DNA of 64,000 nucleotides from Artocarpus heterophyllus (Eukaryota > Streptophyta > Magnoliopsida > Rosales > Moraceae): the NCBI GenBank assembly GCA_025403435.1, contig CM046348.1, forward strand, positions 26,533,899-26,597,898. Reading direction: 5' to 3'. Numbering within the stretch: position 1 is the stretch's first letter; each line of letters opens with the position of its first letter. The notes beneath the pieces are model-generated. The model did not search any database. It saw only the letters and a program-made list of their open reading frames with translations, and had not been told where the DNA came from. This document shows positions 47,295-60,563 of this stretch, one piece after another. Both the position numbers and the translations under genes were made by a program.

Positions 47295-47598
47295 TTTCCT
47301 ATTCAGATTATTATTAGAATTACCTATTCAGATTATTATTAGAATTACCTATTCAGCTTATTATTAGGATTACAACTCAGACTATTATTAGGATTATTAT
47401 TAGTTTCCTATTTAGACTGTTATTCTACTTCTATTTAGACTATTATTCTACTTTCCTACAAACACTATATAAAGGCTCATTGTAATTGTTTTGGAGCATC
47501 ATTGATCAATAATCAGACTTATTCCTAATTATTAAACTCTGTGAGTTTGTTCTGAGTTTTCTTTCCTTGTTTCACTTTGAAACACTTCCGCTGCACCA
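47273..47598 (+). repeat. Reina-like 3' LTR
   Basis: Same 326-base length as the 5' LTR, with about four substitutions near its left half and the remainder identical. Followed by TATTT and the resumed Harbinger transposase. The pol frame ends just inside this LTR (47294). Confidence 0.93.
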
Positions 47599-49261
47599 TA
47601 TTTCTATATATTGTGTGCCATGCCATATCCAACTGAGAAACACAGGATCATTGGCAACACTTGGGGGAAACAATATCTCGATGCTTCTCGAAGGTTTTAT
47701 CGGCTATATGTTCATTATGATCTCGATTCATTATACCTCCAAACTACAACAAAATACCAAAGCTTATTCGAGAAAATTAAGAAAAGTATTCAAATTACTT
47801 TGACGTAAGTGTAAAAACCTTTTTAAAAGTAAATTTGGTATAACAATGTACACTAACGGTACTAATGGGCATTTCTTCAGTCATGTGTAAGTGTAATTGA
47901 TAGTACACATGTTCCATGAATACCGCTATCATCTAAGCAAGCAAAGTATCGGAATCAAAAGAGACCCTGTCGTTTACTTGTTAGCAGCATGCTCATTTGA
48001 TATGCAATTTACCTACATGTTGTCTGGATGGGAGGGTTTCGCACACAATTCACGTGTGTTGCAAAATGCGATACAACATCATGCATTTCCAATTCCATCA
48101 GAAGGTATTGTTATGAGTCACCCGCTTATTAGTTATGGTTTTATGCATATGTTATTTTCTGGGTACACCTATGGTGACATCATTGTTTGTAGGGAAGTAC
48201 TATTTAACAAATTTTGGATGTGCAACTCGGAGCTATATGCTTACACCATCCTATCGGACAACGTATCATTTACAAGAATATATAAAATGCGGTATTGGTT
48301 TTAATTCGCCGGAGGAGCACTTTAACTTGAAACATTTGTCGTTAAGGAATTGCATCGAGAGAACATTTGGTGTGTGGAAGGCGCGCTTCAAAATTTTAAA
48401 GCAAATAAGTAGCTATATAATTAAGAAGGAAGCGCAGATTTCAATTGCTTGTGCAGTGGTCCATAATTTCATCAGCATATTCACCGAGAAGGACAACATC
48501 AATGACGAGTTTCATGAGGAAGATGGTAGCCTTTTACACCACTTTGATAATGATGCTATTCCAGTATTGGTGTTATAGGAAGGGAACACCGAGTTCAACG
48601 GCGATGGTGGTGATGATATCGACAAAATCTCGAGTGAACATGCATCTGCAGAGGAATGGCACATTGGGGAGATGATGCAAGCATATAGGGACGTTTTGGC
48701 TAAGAGAATGTGGGAAGATCGCCGAGGGAGACAGATGAGACATTAGGCCTGACTAGCTAATTATGTATGGTCAAGGTGGAAATTATGATCGTGATATTAT
48801 GAAGATCTTGGTTCTATATTGGAATAACTTCAACAATAGTTTTTCGTTTACAAATATTCCTAAAGCTAAATATTTTGGCCTAATTTTTTCGGCATTTTAT
48901 TATTTATTTGAGAAAAATATGGTACAACTTGTATCAATGGCTATGGAAAAAAATGATAATAATTAATTAACAACATCGTAATGAAAAATCATGCTAAATA
49001 TTTATAATTAAAATATAAATTAATTATTTCATGATATATAATAAATAGAAAAACCAAAAAAATTAATTACTTTTCAACTTGTAGTTCCAACCACAAAAAC
49101 TTTCAAACATTAGTTCCAACCACAAATGGTTTACACCACAATTTTAACAACATTGTCAAATACTAGTTACAATTTCACTTTTGGTTATAACCCACAAACT
49201 TGGTTCTAACCATAAAAATGGTTAGAACCAATGATTCATACCACCCTGCCACATACAACCA

Positions 49262-49500
49262 ATAATTATAATAACTAATAAAAAATGTTTAAGAACCTGC
49301 CAATATTTTTCATTATTGAAATGAAACTATAATTATAATAAATAATGAAAAATGTTTAAGAACCCTCCAGTACTTTTTTCATTACTGAGATGAAACTATA
49401 ATTGTAATAAATAATAAAAAATATTTAAGAATTTGCCAATATTTTTCATTTATTTTTTGAAAAGCCAATACTTTTCATTATTGAAATGAAACTATAATTA
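49262..49500. repeat. Minisatellite, 3-4 units of ~66-69 bases
   Basis: Three clear units and one partial unit of the motif also found at 38364-38431 (ATGTTTAAGAACCTGCCAATA...TTTCATTATTGAAATGAAACTATAATT). The third unit is diverged and followed by a truncated copy. Confidence 0.85.
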
Positions 49501-52443
49501 ATGTATTTAATTTAATAATTAATTACAAGAATGAATGCCAATTATAAAGCTAAGACTCTTCATTTTTTTTTAAAAATACTTTTCATTATATAAAGTAAAT
49601 ATTGCAAATCTGTTACATAAAGTGAATACTTGCTGTGCAACTAATAAAATGAAGCAAAAAAAAAAAAAAACCTATAAAATCTTAGGGAAAGAAATCAAAA
49701 GGTATTTAAGAAAAATAGAGCAAAAAAAAAAAAAAAGAAGCAAATTAACTAACCCCGGTATATAGAAAGATAGAGTTAGCATGTCATTTATTATAATACC
49801 AATATGGTAATAAATAAAGAACACTAAAAATTGTTTTAAGCTTACAAATATAAACACTAGGATATAACGGGCATTTCAAATCACCTAAATTTAAAAAATA
49901 GGTAGTATCATAATATTGTTTGTAAGTAGACAAATTTAGATTCAATGGCTCAAACAGACACTTTGTGTAAAGGGTGCCTCCGAAGATGCTTCAGTCTACG
50001 TCTAGAGGTTCCCTGCACTTAGCTTTAGACTCTGGATGTGTTTGCCAAAAATGGAAGGACAACTTGCTGGAAACTAGCTTGACAACCACTAGACCTTTAA
50101 AGATGGAATTTGTAGGACGCTAAGTGTAGTCAAATTTTATCTTGAGACTCTCAAACCATGAAAAGATCTCAAATTAGTCGAAAATATGTTACTTGTTCTA
50201 CATTCCACGCCATTTTTAGATAACTGCACACTTAGAAAGTACTTGGGAACACCATGATCCAAATGGAATTTAGTGTTGAATCAACTCACTAGAGCACAAA
50301 AGCACGTCCTCTGGACCAACTGTCAAAGCACTCCATTTTCTCCTATAAATACCCCTCATTATCATCCATTAGGATCCAACTTCAGACCACTTACACGTCG
50401 TTGTTCTACCTTTCTCCATGCTTGAGAAGCTCCAAAATTTCTAGCTTCAAGACTGTTTCTTGGAGTTCCAAAAATCTGAAAAAACTTCTAACACTCAAGC
50501 CATCATCCTAAGTTAGTGCTAACCAAACTTCTCCAACATGGAAGCTCCTCCTAGCTCTAGGAATACCATTGGCGGTTACCACCCTTCGTCACCTTCTGCT
50601 CCATTGAGTACCTCGAAGACTATGGCTCTTTCTTGATAGTACCCAGATTCGCCTTTAAAGATGGCTCGAGTTCATCTGAGCACACTTCAAGAACTCAGAA
50701 AGCCTTTAATTTTATGACCATAACCACCATTAAGAGGCCTTCAAACTCGATCATTTTCTCGAAAACACGTGAAAAACATCTCCAGAGGCAACAAGACTTC
50801 GTCTCTAGAGCGTTGATCAGCATCATCTCCAAAGACAATTTTGTCCCACTACTCTCTAGATACAACTTTGTCTTACTGCCCTTTAGAGACAGCCTTTTCT
50901 CTGCGCTCTCCAGAGATAGTTTTGTCTCTCCACAACATTAAGCTTCACGTCACTTCTCCATCAACCGTTTTGTTACTCGTCTCACCATTCTTTAGTCGCG
51001 CGTGTTCTTTTATATTATTATTATTGTCCGCTTGATAAATTTTATAGCGTATATTTTGGTTACTTGGCAAAAAAGTGGGCCTAAAAACCGTTCTTCTTAG
51101 GTTTTCTTTGGGCCAAACTGACCATGCCATAAGGTTGGAAGTCCTATCATTATCGTCTTCTATGAGATTACTAGCAAGGCGTTTGGTGTACAGGTTCAGC
51201 CAGTTTAAACTATTGTGGTGGTTCAAACTGGTGTTTAGTTGAGTAATAATTAAGTCCAATTCAAACCATAGAGGCGGTTTTAAAATAGCCTAAACCTCCC
51301 CTCCTCCCCCTCAAGTTCACATGTTTTGAATCATTTTCTACAGGAAAAACCATTTACATTCTTGTTTTTCTTTCATAAACTATATTTTTCTAAACATCAG
51401 TTTTCATTTTACACTTGATCTTCTCGTTTTAGTCTTTATATTCTAAACGTCAGTTTAAAACCATAGTTTAAATCACACATAGGGTGTTTGATAGGATGGT
51501 TAGAACTGTTGGTTAAACTGTTTTTACTATAGCATGTGAGAGATTTATAATATAGCGATTTTTTTATTGTTACTATAGCATATGAGAGCTTTACACTATT
51601 TGTAACTGAGAAAGTGGTTTAGACCACTTTTGCCAAACACCTTACAGTTTAGAATTCAAAATTTAAACTATAAAGTTTAAAACCACACTATTTTGAATCC
51701 ATACACCAAACAAACCATAAGTTTTTTTGGCCATGTTGGAATCGCCCCTAACAAACCATAGACTTCCACATACGCTGCCTTGTCTAGGGATGGATGCACG
51801 TGGAAGCCTATGGGAGCATGTGTTCCACTCATTTTTTTAATTACCCTTTCTTTATACTAAAATAAAATAAGGTGCCCCAACAGACTAGACATTTTTCCCA
51901 TGTTTTTGTCCCATTGTTTTGTTTCATTGTTGAGCCTGGTCACATGGGCTTCTAAAACATTTCATGCGGGTCTAATGCTTTCTTTTTTTCGAATGAACAT
52001 TGTTTAACACCAAAATAAAAGAGGGGGGCCCTATTTATTTACCATTCGCTGAAAACCCACGCGTTATATTTACCATTTCCCTGAAAACCCATGCCCTATT
52101 TATTTACCCTTCCTTAGAAGCTGATCATATTATCTTTTTTTTAAAATTTTTTTTTTTCCACAAATTGGATGATATCATCCATTTATTACCAGTCATACTC
52201 TCTCTTTTTTTTTTAATTCTAAAAAAACTTTTATTTTTTATTATTTTCAATTTTTTTGTCAAAATTGAATGGCATCACCCACTTTTTTATTTTCATTTCC
52301 TTTTTTGTTATCAATAATCATTTTGGTTCTGTTTTTTGTTATCAATAATCTTTTTTTTTTCTTTGTTCTCTTTGATTAGCAAAGAAAAAGAAAATATCAC
52401 TTCTATTCTCAAAGGAAACACTCCCTACGCAACTTCCCTTTTT

Positions 52444-52493
<50 letters not shown>

Positions 52494-52830
52494 GGCTTGT
52501 GTGTAATAGTTACACTAGCCAAAAAAGGTATTTTTCAACAACAATTGATGATATAACATGATAAGAATTCAAACTTATTAATTATCATAAATTTTTTTGA
52601 TGAACTATCTACTTTATTATAACGGTTAGATTTGTATCAAACGACTAATAATAACAGTATCCATTAAAGATGTAACCATTAAAACCACACTCATATATAA
52701 ATATAGGTTTTTTTTTTAGTTTTTGTAAAACACCCTATGTCTGTGTATAAACTAACTAGTTATTTTAAAATATGTTCAATAGTTGTGTTAATTTTGTTTT
52801 TGAAATCTATATTAAAGAGTCATGGAAAAA
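49501..52830. other. Gene-poor spacer with short repeats
   Basis: No confident gene. A TATA-like CCTATAAATACCCC at about 50341 is followed by a CT-rich stretch and open frames (50538-50635, 50633-50941) with no recognised domain; this might be an old LTR or promoter remnant. Around 51485-51640 inverted phrases GGTGTTTGATAGG and GCCAAACACCTTA suggest a decayed hAT-style MITE. A TA run lies at 52451-52490. The open frame at 52000-52317 is low-complexity and unlikely to be a gene. Confidence 0.45.
52451..52490. repeat. (TA)n microsatellite
   Basis: Twenty uninterrupted TA/AT units. Confidence 0.98.
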
Positions 52831-53935
52831 TTAGGGTTAATATCATTTTTGGCTTCTGAGCTTCAAAACATAGCAAATCATACCTTTGAACTATTCAACT
52901 TGTTCTATTTTGGCTCTTCAGTTACCAAATCTGTTAAGTCTTAACAAAATTGAGCCAATAATTTTACTTTTGACCCCTAAACTATGTTACTTGTTTTATT
53001 TTAACCCTTAAACTTTAAATTATAACAAATCACACTCATGTACTATAAAACTTCTCATATTTGACCCTTCCATCACTAAAACTACTAAATATTGATGGAT
53101 TAAGGAAAACGACCATTTTGAGCTTTTCGCTATATATATGTTTTCAACATATATTTTGAAGTCAAAATATCTAAACTCTGTTTATCCATTATATAAGTTT
53201 TACTATTTTTTCTTCTTTTTTATATATAATTTTGTTGATTAAAATTTTACTTTTTTTCTCAAGAAGTATTATCAAATTTCTCCATCATATGATTTAAAAT
53301 GGATAAAGCAAAAAAATGAATAAATAAGAAAAAACACTTGGATATATGGATACCTAACAAAAATGACACATAGATACTATTATATAACTTACTTGTCTTT
53401 TTCATGACTAAATTTGGAGGCTGAAAATTACGTAACTGATATAATAACGAATACTTCGCTTAATTGGACTAAATAATCACATAAAAACCCTCAAAGTTTG
53501 TATTAATTTTAGGTCAACAAAATGTACTTTTGTTTATGAAATTCTCTATTTTAGGTCTAAGATGCGTGAATTTGATTACAAAATATTTAATCTCAATAGT
53601 TGATTAATTGCTTAGGAGCATATATGTGGCTTAATTTGTCAATATTCAACGGATTTACTAATTGAAGGACTAAAATAGGACAAGTTTCATATTTCAGGGT
53701 ATGTAATTTGTTATATTTTAAAGTTTAAGGTCAAATATGACATGTCACAGAGTTTAGGGGATAAAAGTGAAATTATTTGCTTAGTTTTGTTGAAATTTAA
53801 TGGATTTAATAAACCAAAGTGTCAAAATGAGACAAGTTGAATGGTTTAAGGGTGTGATTTGCTACGTTTTAAAATTCAGAGGTCAAAATGAGATAAATTA
53901 CATAGTTTAGGGGCCAAAACTAAAAATAACCCTAA
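52831..53935. mobile_element. Foldback / long-TIR element
   Basis: The ends TTAGGGTTA and TAACCCTAA are inverted. The arms pair over roughly 250-300 bases: left GAACTATTCAACTTGTTCTATTTTGGC against right GACAAGTTGAATGGTTTAAGG, and likewise ACTATGTTACTT against a TTACATAGTTTAG phrase. Inside, further degenerate copies of the same phrases occur (52966-53065, 53690-53780). No coding sequence and no target duplication are seen. Confidence 0.75.
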
Positions 53936-54376
53936 ATATTATATAAAGAAATTAGAATCACAATTCTTAAAGAAATAACAATAATAAATAATAATAACAG
54001 TATAAAATCAAAATGTAAAATTTACCTAGACATATTAATATTGCTTCAGCAACTTTTTATTACTACTTATATTAAGAAATATAATTTTATATTTTAGCAT
54101 ATAATTTTTTTTTTATATTCGTGCCCCCCAATGGAATAAAATCTCGAATCTGTCACTGACTTTGACACACTCAGATCTGCTGGACCTTAACAAATGCTAA
54201 TCATGTTTGATCGTTATAACACTTCCCTTTTGTTATTGAAATCTCTATCAAATAATATATGAAACTTTTCATGTAAATCTTATTTATAAATCCATTTTTC
54301 AACGTTTTATACATTCTATGTTGAAAGGTAATTTTTTTTAGTTCCGTTATCTTTTTTTCCTTTAATATTTCTACTG

Positions 54377-54379
<3 letters not shown>

Positions 54380-54418
<39 letters not shown>
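54380..54418. repeat. (TA)n microsatellite
   Basis: About twenty uninterrupted TA units in AT-rich spacer. Confidence 0.98.
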
Positions 54419-54419
<1 letters not shown>

Positions 54420-56022
54420 AAATTTCTATCGGAATAGAGTGCTAATATTTATATCGATATCCATATAATTTTCGTTCTTCTTCTTAGGTAATGTTCATAA
54501 TTTACTTTGTCCTGGCCCTTATGCAATCGATGATTGTCATAATTATCATGGATAGTACATGAAATTTCAAGCAAAAAAGGGAAAACAGATCATTCTTGAA
54601 ATGATTTTGAGATGAATGTCATCCACAAGCAAAAAGACCAGTGATGTGCATCGATATGGAAAAGATATTTGTAATAGTAATTTTATGCAAGCAAAACTAT
54701 TTTTAGTTCTTTCTCTTCAAAAAGGTCATCAATCATGCTTTAGTACCGAAGTTTCAGATTTTTAGGGTCCGTTTAGTAGATAGATTCAAATTAATGATTT
54801 AAGTTGAGTTGCATGATTTGAATTAGAATTTGAATTAGTAATTTGAATTGTTATCTGAATTGACATTTGGATGTGCATTTAAGTTTTAATCTTAGTATGG
54901 AATAAAATTAGAATTTGTATTTAGAAAGATAGTAAAAATAGTTTTTGATTTATTAACAAATCTAATAAAATCTTAATACTAATGATCATAAAAAATATAC
55001 AATATGGGTATTAATTTATTCCTCTTTTCACTAGGAACACTATGAAAAAAGAAGCATCTCAATTGGATATCAAATAAAGAAGTTATAATTTTTATCTCGA
55101 GAGAGAATTTCAGCTTTTACTGTAACAAAGATATCCGAATATCAAGAGTTTAGGAGGAGTTAGAACTTTAAAAACTTCGATTCTTGATACCATTTAATTT
55201 AAATTTTAAGAAAAATAAATACGCATCTAAAAGATTCTTGATACTTGAATCTAAATTTGAGTCTATTGGATCCAAAGAATACCTAAAACAAACATTGCCC
55301 TTAATTTTAAAATTCAAACTTCAATGAATACTTCGCCAGCAGGTGAGACCTTGGTTTCAGCTTCTGAAACATAAGGAACGGCAGGTAAAATAAAAAATTA
55401 AAAAGCATAAAAAGATTAGAAAGCTAAAGACCATGATTTGACTACATTGTAACTAATTGTAACATGCCGTTTATCTTGTTGAGAATTGCGTTTTGATAGT
55501 ATGACGTTTTTGCTTTAATTTTTATTTTTATTTTTATTTTTACCTTACCACATGAGTATACTAAATGTATGTAAAACTTTACACCGCAAGTCATCGATCA
55601 GAAAATATTCTGAAAAACGAGGCAATTAATTATATAGTTGCCATCCCGTTGTTTATGTGTTATTCCTTTTAGCTCTCTTTAATTTGAAAGTGAAAATTTT
55701 GCGAAAATCTAGTTGGCTAAAAAGAACAATAACGTTTTCACCAGATGAAAAAACTATGATCAGGGAAAAATAAAAAAAATAATAAAAAACTGTAAGAAAA
55801 TTTTTTTTTGGCTCTCTCATTTATTTATTTATCTTATTTTTGAGCCTCTTTCTCTTCCGATTTGGATCTGAGTTCTTGGTTGGATTGGATCCTTCTAGAT
55901 CCTTGAAATATTCGAGGCTAAAAAATTTTAGGATCATTTTTAGTCGTGCCTTTAAATTTTAAGATCAATTGCACTTTGTCTATTGAACTTTAAAAGCTCC
56001 ATTATGCTCATAAGTTTTGAAT

Positions 56023-56116
56023 TACTCTTATGTAATCCCATCTGTTTTAATTCAAGATGTAGTTTGAAGTACTCTTATGTAATCCCATCTGTTTTAATTC
56101 AAGATCTAGTTAACCG
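56023..56116. repeat. 47-base tandem duplication
   Basis: The phrase TACTCTTATGTAATCCCATC with TGTTTTAATTCAAGAT and TAGTT occurs twice in direct succession (starts 56023 and 56070) with almost no change. Confidence 0.9.
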
Positions 56117-59099
56117 ATGTCTTGTGGCCCTTTTCTATTTGTTTTAAACATAAATTTAAAAAAAAAATGTTGAGTGAGACTAATTTATTTTTTTTGGATA
56201 AATTAGACTATTAAAGTTCACGAGGCAAAAGACATAAGGTTTTTAAGTCTAACGGATAAAGTTAAAACTATCCTATAATTTTGGGACCAGATGTGGGAAG
56301 TTTTAAAAATTTATCAACTAAATTATAGCATCTTCGAAAGTTAATTATAGTACTTTTATTTGGTAGAGTGAAAAATAATTACTTTTCTCAAATAATTAAT
56401 ACAGATATGAATTTCACGTTAATAGTTGGACCCATATAAGATTAACATGGGTAGGTCTCCATCAAGTATAGCACTAAATGAGGAACATAATTGTGAACCC
56501 AATAAGTTAATAATAATTAGAATGTTAATTAAGACGAGTAATTGTTCTGCACTTTATGTATGATCACCATCAAATTCGTTTGCAGGGACGATGAATATGT
56601 TATATCCACTAACAGCAACTTAGAATCTGTAGAGATGCTACTTTTTGCAGCAAAGAATCTTTTCTCCTGGCCACAGCATGTGCCCCATGCTCCAGCTGTC
56701 ATAGCACAAATAAATGAATAAAAATTTGAAAAAATAAAAGAATAGAAAAATAGATTTTTTTAATCCAAATTATTGTTATTATTATTATTATTTCTCTAGC
56801 TAGGAGTTGTGTTGTCCATGAAAAGAGAGTCATTGTAAAGATAGAGATCATGTAAAAAAAAAAAGAGAATCATTGCCCATGGAATTATATCATATGGTGG
56901 GTCTAAGACTCGTAAAATATTGCTGTGGCGCTCCTATCTAGAGAGAAGAATAGGCAGTGAAATGGGACAAAATATGCTATTGTAGGAGCCACAAGATGTT
57001 TTATTTTTTGCTTTCATCATTTCTTGTGGTACATAGCTCTTTGGTCTCTTGCTCGTTTTCATCACTATAAATTCCCCACTTATTTTAAAGATCCTCGTAA
57101 CTTTGCTGATATTTATACTATGCATGTCTTCTCGAGCGGGTTAATCAAATCAGATATAAAATAAAAGATTATTTTCACAAATTCTCCCAAACTATAAACC
57201 CTCATTTAAGTTGCCCCAACTTTGTAAAACCATGCAAAACGTGTACTTCCTAATCTATAGAAAATCACTCAATATTACCCTTTCTGTCTAAATCTATAAG
57301 AAACATTTCTTCTTGTCTTTGGTAATTATTATTTTTCAATGAACTGAATCTGATCTAGCGATTATGAAAGTGCAGATTTGATATGCTTGAGGCATATAAT
57401 TTGTTTTAATTGGGCAAGAAATATGTTATGTTTCTCATATTCAACGTTCCACATATATATTAAGGATAATTAATTTAGCAACTAGCTAGTATTAATCTAA
57501 GCACCTCAAATTATATTAATTTAGCAGCTAATGACTAACGGTTCTTTCCAAGAACCTTAATGAGATAATGATCTCTAAACCTTTTTTTTCCCTTTTTTTT
57601 TTTGAAAGCTACACGAATTAAAAGAAAGGGAAAAGAAAGGAAAAGAAACCAATTACGCGTCATGAAAAATAAAGTAAGCTAGTCATATCATACTTTGGAG
57701 TATTAATTTGCGTTGCGATCTCTTTGCCCAATTTTTTTTTCTCATGAGTTTATAGAATTTAAAATACAGCTAAATTAAATGGCCTTAGTCTTTTTTTTAT
57801 ATTTAATATCAACCTTTTTTTATATATCATGTGTTTGTAATATAGGATCGAATTTGCAACCTCCTCCAAAATTCGGCCTGGGGCCAATAATATAGGTCAC
57901 GATACGACAATACAACTTAAAAACAACACAAATTTCATGGGGTTAGGGTTGGAGAAAGGACGGTGCAGGTCGAATTCAAATCGACATGAAATTGACAGGT
58001 AAAGAGCAGGTCAATTTAGAGTTGAACCGGTTTAACACGAAGGACATGAAACCCAAGAAAAGAATTTTAAATATATATTTTAATCACATATATCAAGTTT
58101 GTTATGAACTTTTTATCTTATGATAGCTGTTCTCATAATTTATTCTTTTATTTTTTTTTAATTTTGGTAGATGTTATCATATTTGATTAGGTTCATGTCT
58201 AAATAGTTCTTTATAATATGTAAAAAAAGAAAATTGACAAAAGTATAGTAGTTTTCTGTTGATTTCGTGTTCGTGGGTCAACTTCGTGTTATGGGTCAAT
58301 TTCAAGTCATGTTGTCTCAATGCATAAAGTAATCTTGTCGTGTTCATGTTGCAGTTTTTTAAAAAAATTTGTGTCATGAATCAGGTTTGGATTTGACCAA
58401 AAATAATAAAAAAAGATCAAAATATGACACAAACACGACATATGACACGAATTGCTACTCTTAATTCCGTCCCATGGCTACTCAACTCCCGGTGTTGGTT
58501 TTAGGCTTGCTTTCTGTTTTATGAATTTAATAGCAAGCTATGTATGTATGTATGTTACACACAATCATATGTTAATATGAACTTAAATGTTAATTAATTT
58601 GTTAGGTTTTTGACAAAGTAAAATTAGGCCAAACGAGCTAATTAAAGGAGCAACTTTACTTACAAAAAGAAAAAAGGAAAAAGAAGTGACTTTAAAATAA
58701 TTCTAACTAAATAAAAGAAAAACTAAAGAGAAAAGAGAAACAGATGAACCAAATTTAATTACTTGACCAAATTTCTCTTTACATGGCTACATATTTTTTA
58801 AAGATAAGTTTATTTCTTTAGTTTATCATATAAATATCCCCCCTTACAATCTTATAATGACTTCATATTAGGTGCTCACCTTTTAAGTAGCACATTAACG
58901 TTGAAGCATGGGACGTATTTATAAAATTAGTTTAAGGACAGCATATCGTTTCCTGTCAAAAACGTAATAATGACATCGATGAAACAAAAAAATAATAATA
59001 ACAATAATAATTTATAAGAATAAAGAATCATGACATAATACACATATACATACATATGCCCACCCACATGTGCCATTTTCAGAAGAGGAAGTACGTCCG

Positions 59100-59136
<37 letters not shown>

Positions 59137-60534
59137 TTGTATATATTCATTGGTAGGCACTTCTTTTGACATAGAAGCGGCAAACTCTAACATTATACTA
59201 GACTATATTGTACTATATTTCTTTAGCCTACTCATGATTAGTGCTTCCCAATCACTTTAAAATTAATTAACTTGTTAATAAAAATAAGAATAAAAAATTC
59301 CAGATTTGGGGTGGTGGAAGTTACCAAGAACAGTCTGAATTCTGATGAGTTTTATTATAGAGAGAAAATAGAGGACAGACATATAGTACCCTACATGTGG
59401 GTGTGGTTTGGGGGCAAAGCAAAGTTACTTAGAGCGTGCAGACATTTCACATGGGAGCACGACATGATTCTTTTATAAAATCCCCTTCTTTCTTTCACAG
59501 CTCAAGGCCCCAAATCCAACAATATTATCGTATAACTCATCTAATATATATATATATATATATATATGTATATTTCCACTTACCTCATAAAATATTCAGC
59601 ATAGTTTAATTACCTTTTATTATATAGTGTGAGTGTATTTGGTTGGCACTCATGCACGATTACATTATAACAACTCGCTCGCACATAAAAGCTTCTATGC
59701 ACATGGGTGTATTTTTACAACAGGAAATGATCATTTGGAGTACAAATATGTTTGCCTACTAAATATCAAGATATATCCCTAATTATATTCATAATTTGTA
59801 TTAGTATATTAGCTAAACATTGTGATTATATTTTAGTTAGTGAATTTATGAGTACTTTTGAGTATAAGAAATTAAGAATTAAGATCAAGTTCATCATTTT
59901 TCACCAGTCTCATTCCTCTGTTTTTTTTTTTTTTTTCATACAGGGAAAATTCTCAATATTTTTGTGCCAACGCTAACATTAAACAAAATCCCTTATCTGC
60001 AGTAACCTCTGTAACTGTCAAGCATCCTTATGTGGTTATATGGTTAATTAGAACCTTATCTTTAACTTTTCTTTCGTTTCTTCAAGCCATCTCTCAAACT
60101 CAACTATCGGACAAACTACATTATATGAACAAATTATTGGAATAAAATTAAAATTTCACACAATTTTTAGAATATTTCAAAAATAATTATAATTATGTAA
60201 TAATTTTTAAAATAACGTCATAGTAGTTTTATACTACATAATCATACAATTATTATTTTAATAATATCAATTTGAGTCATATATAACGCTAATAAAATTG
60301 GGTTGATATATACTATAACATTATATATAAACACACACACATATATATATATAAATTCCCATGTTGATAATTGATCGGACGGTCATGATTTGGAGGCGAG
60401 ACTTTGTGTGGACGCAGTCATGAGTTTGAGTTGTGGTACGTATAAAAGAATAGAGGAATAAAAGTGTTTCCTACGGGCGTGTAAAAATGATTATACTATT
60501 ATTATATGGCCAACTAGAGAGACGGTCACAAGGG

Positions 60535-60563
60535 CACGTGGCGGCCTAGCAGATTATAAATAG
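60535..60563 (+). promoter_or_regulatory. G-box and TATA box promoter candidate
   Basis: CACGTGGC (60535-60542) is a G-box/ABRE-type core, bound by plant bZIP and bHLH factors. TATAAATAG (60555-60563) follows within 20 bases. A transcript would start near 60590 and reach the open frame at 60758. Both motifs occur by chance, but their spacing and the C-rich coding-like sequence downstream give some support. Confidence 0.45.

Larger units (their letters stand above)
41957..47598 (+). mobile_element. Ty3/gypsy LTR retrotransposon (Reina-like), recent insertion
   Basis: A 5642-base element with 326-base LTRs and an exact TATTT duplication (41952-41956 and 47599-47603) inside the Harbinger transposase coding sequence. 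The primer-binding site TGGTATCAGAG (42287) and polypurine tract GAGGAAGGGA (47262-47271) are intact. The short LTRs and total size fit the Reina group of plant chromoviruses, but no chromodomain was recognised at the C-terminus, so the lineage name is tentative. Confidence 0.95.
41652..48746 (+). pseudogene. Harbinger transposase (DDE_Tnp_4 / HARBI1-like), degenerate and interrupted
   Basis: The N-terminal part (41652-41956) ends NVNEKLIIF. The chain resumes after the gypsy element at 47604 with LYIVCHAIS, ETQDHWQHLGETISRCFSKVLSAI, IPPNYNKIPKLIR and then VIDSTHVP near 47900. SFDMQFTYMLSGWEGFAHNSRVL follows in another frame, then GKYYLTNFGCATRS...LRNCIERTFGVWKARFKIL in a third. The C-terminus (EEWHIGEMMQAYRDVLAKRMWED) ends at 48744-48746. 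The order matches the family. The usual AHDS motif reads AHNS. At least two frameshifts and several stops are present, so it is inactive even without the insertion. Confidence 0.85.
38432..49253 (+). mobile_element. PIF/Harbinger transposon, split by a Reina-like gypsy element
   Basis: Two Harbinger-type genes in the usual arrangement, a Myb/SANT-like protein and a DDE_Tnp_4 transposase, lie between copies of one minisatellite. Proposed ends are TGTGGCTGTTTGGT at 38432 and its partial inverse ACCACCCTGCCACA ending 49253, both flanked by TA. The ends are degenerate, so the limits may be off by several bases. Without the nested 5.65 kb retroelement the transposon is about 5.2 kb. Confidence 0.75.
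53936..60530. other. Long gene-poor AT-rich region
   Basis: I see no supported gene. Contents noted: TA runs at 54380-54418, 59104-59132 and 59544-59568; a 47-base tandem duplication at 56023-56116; an arm at 57170-57300 resembling the end of the long-TIR element at 22194; and a possible decayed hAT MITE ending near 58463 (inverted end TAAGAGTAGCAATTCGTGTC). The open frames here (such as 59272-59478 and 59752-59976) are short, AT-rich and lack family features. Confidence 0.5.

Noticed and set aside
51790..54180. Possible larger transposon bounded by GGATGGATGCACGTGG and GTGCCCCCCAATGG phrases
   Set aside because: The phrases do not form an inverted pair and no target duplication was found. 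Only the inner foldback element is supported.
57894..58463. Possible hAT MITE with right end TAAGAGTAGCAATTCGTGTC inverted
   Set aside because: No matching left end or 8-base duplication could be fixed, so it is only noted in the spacer description.
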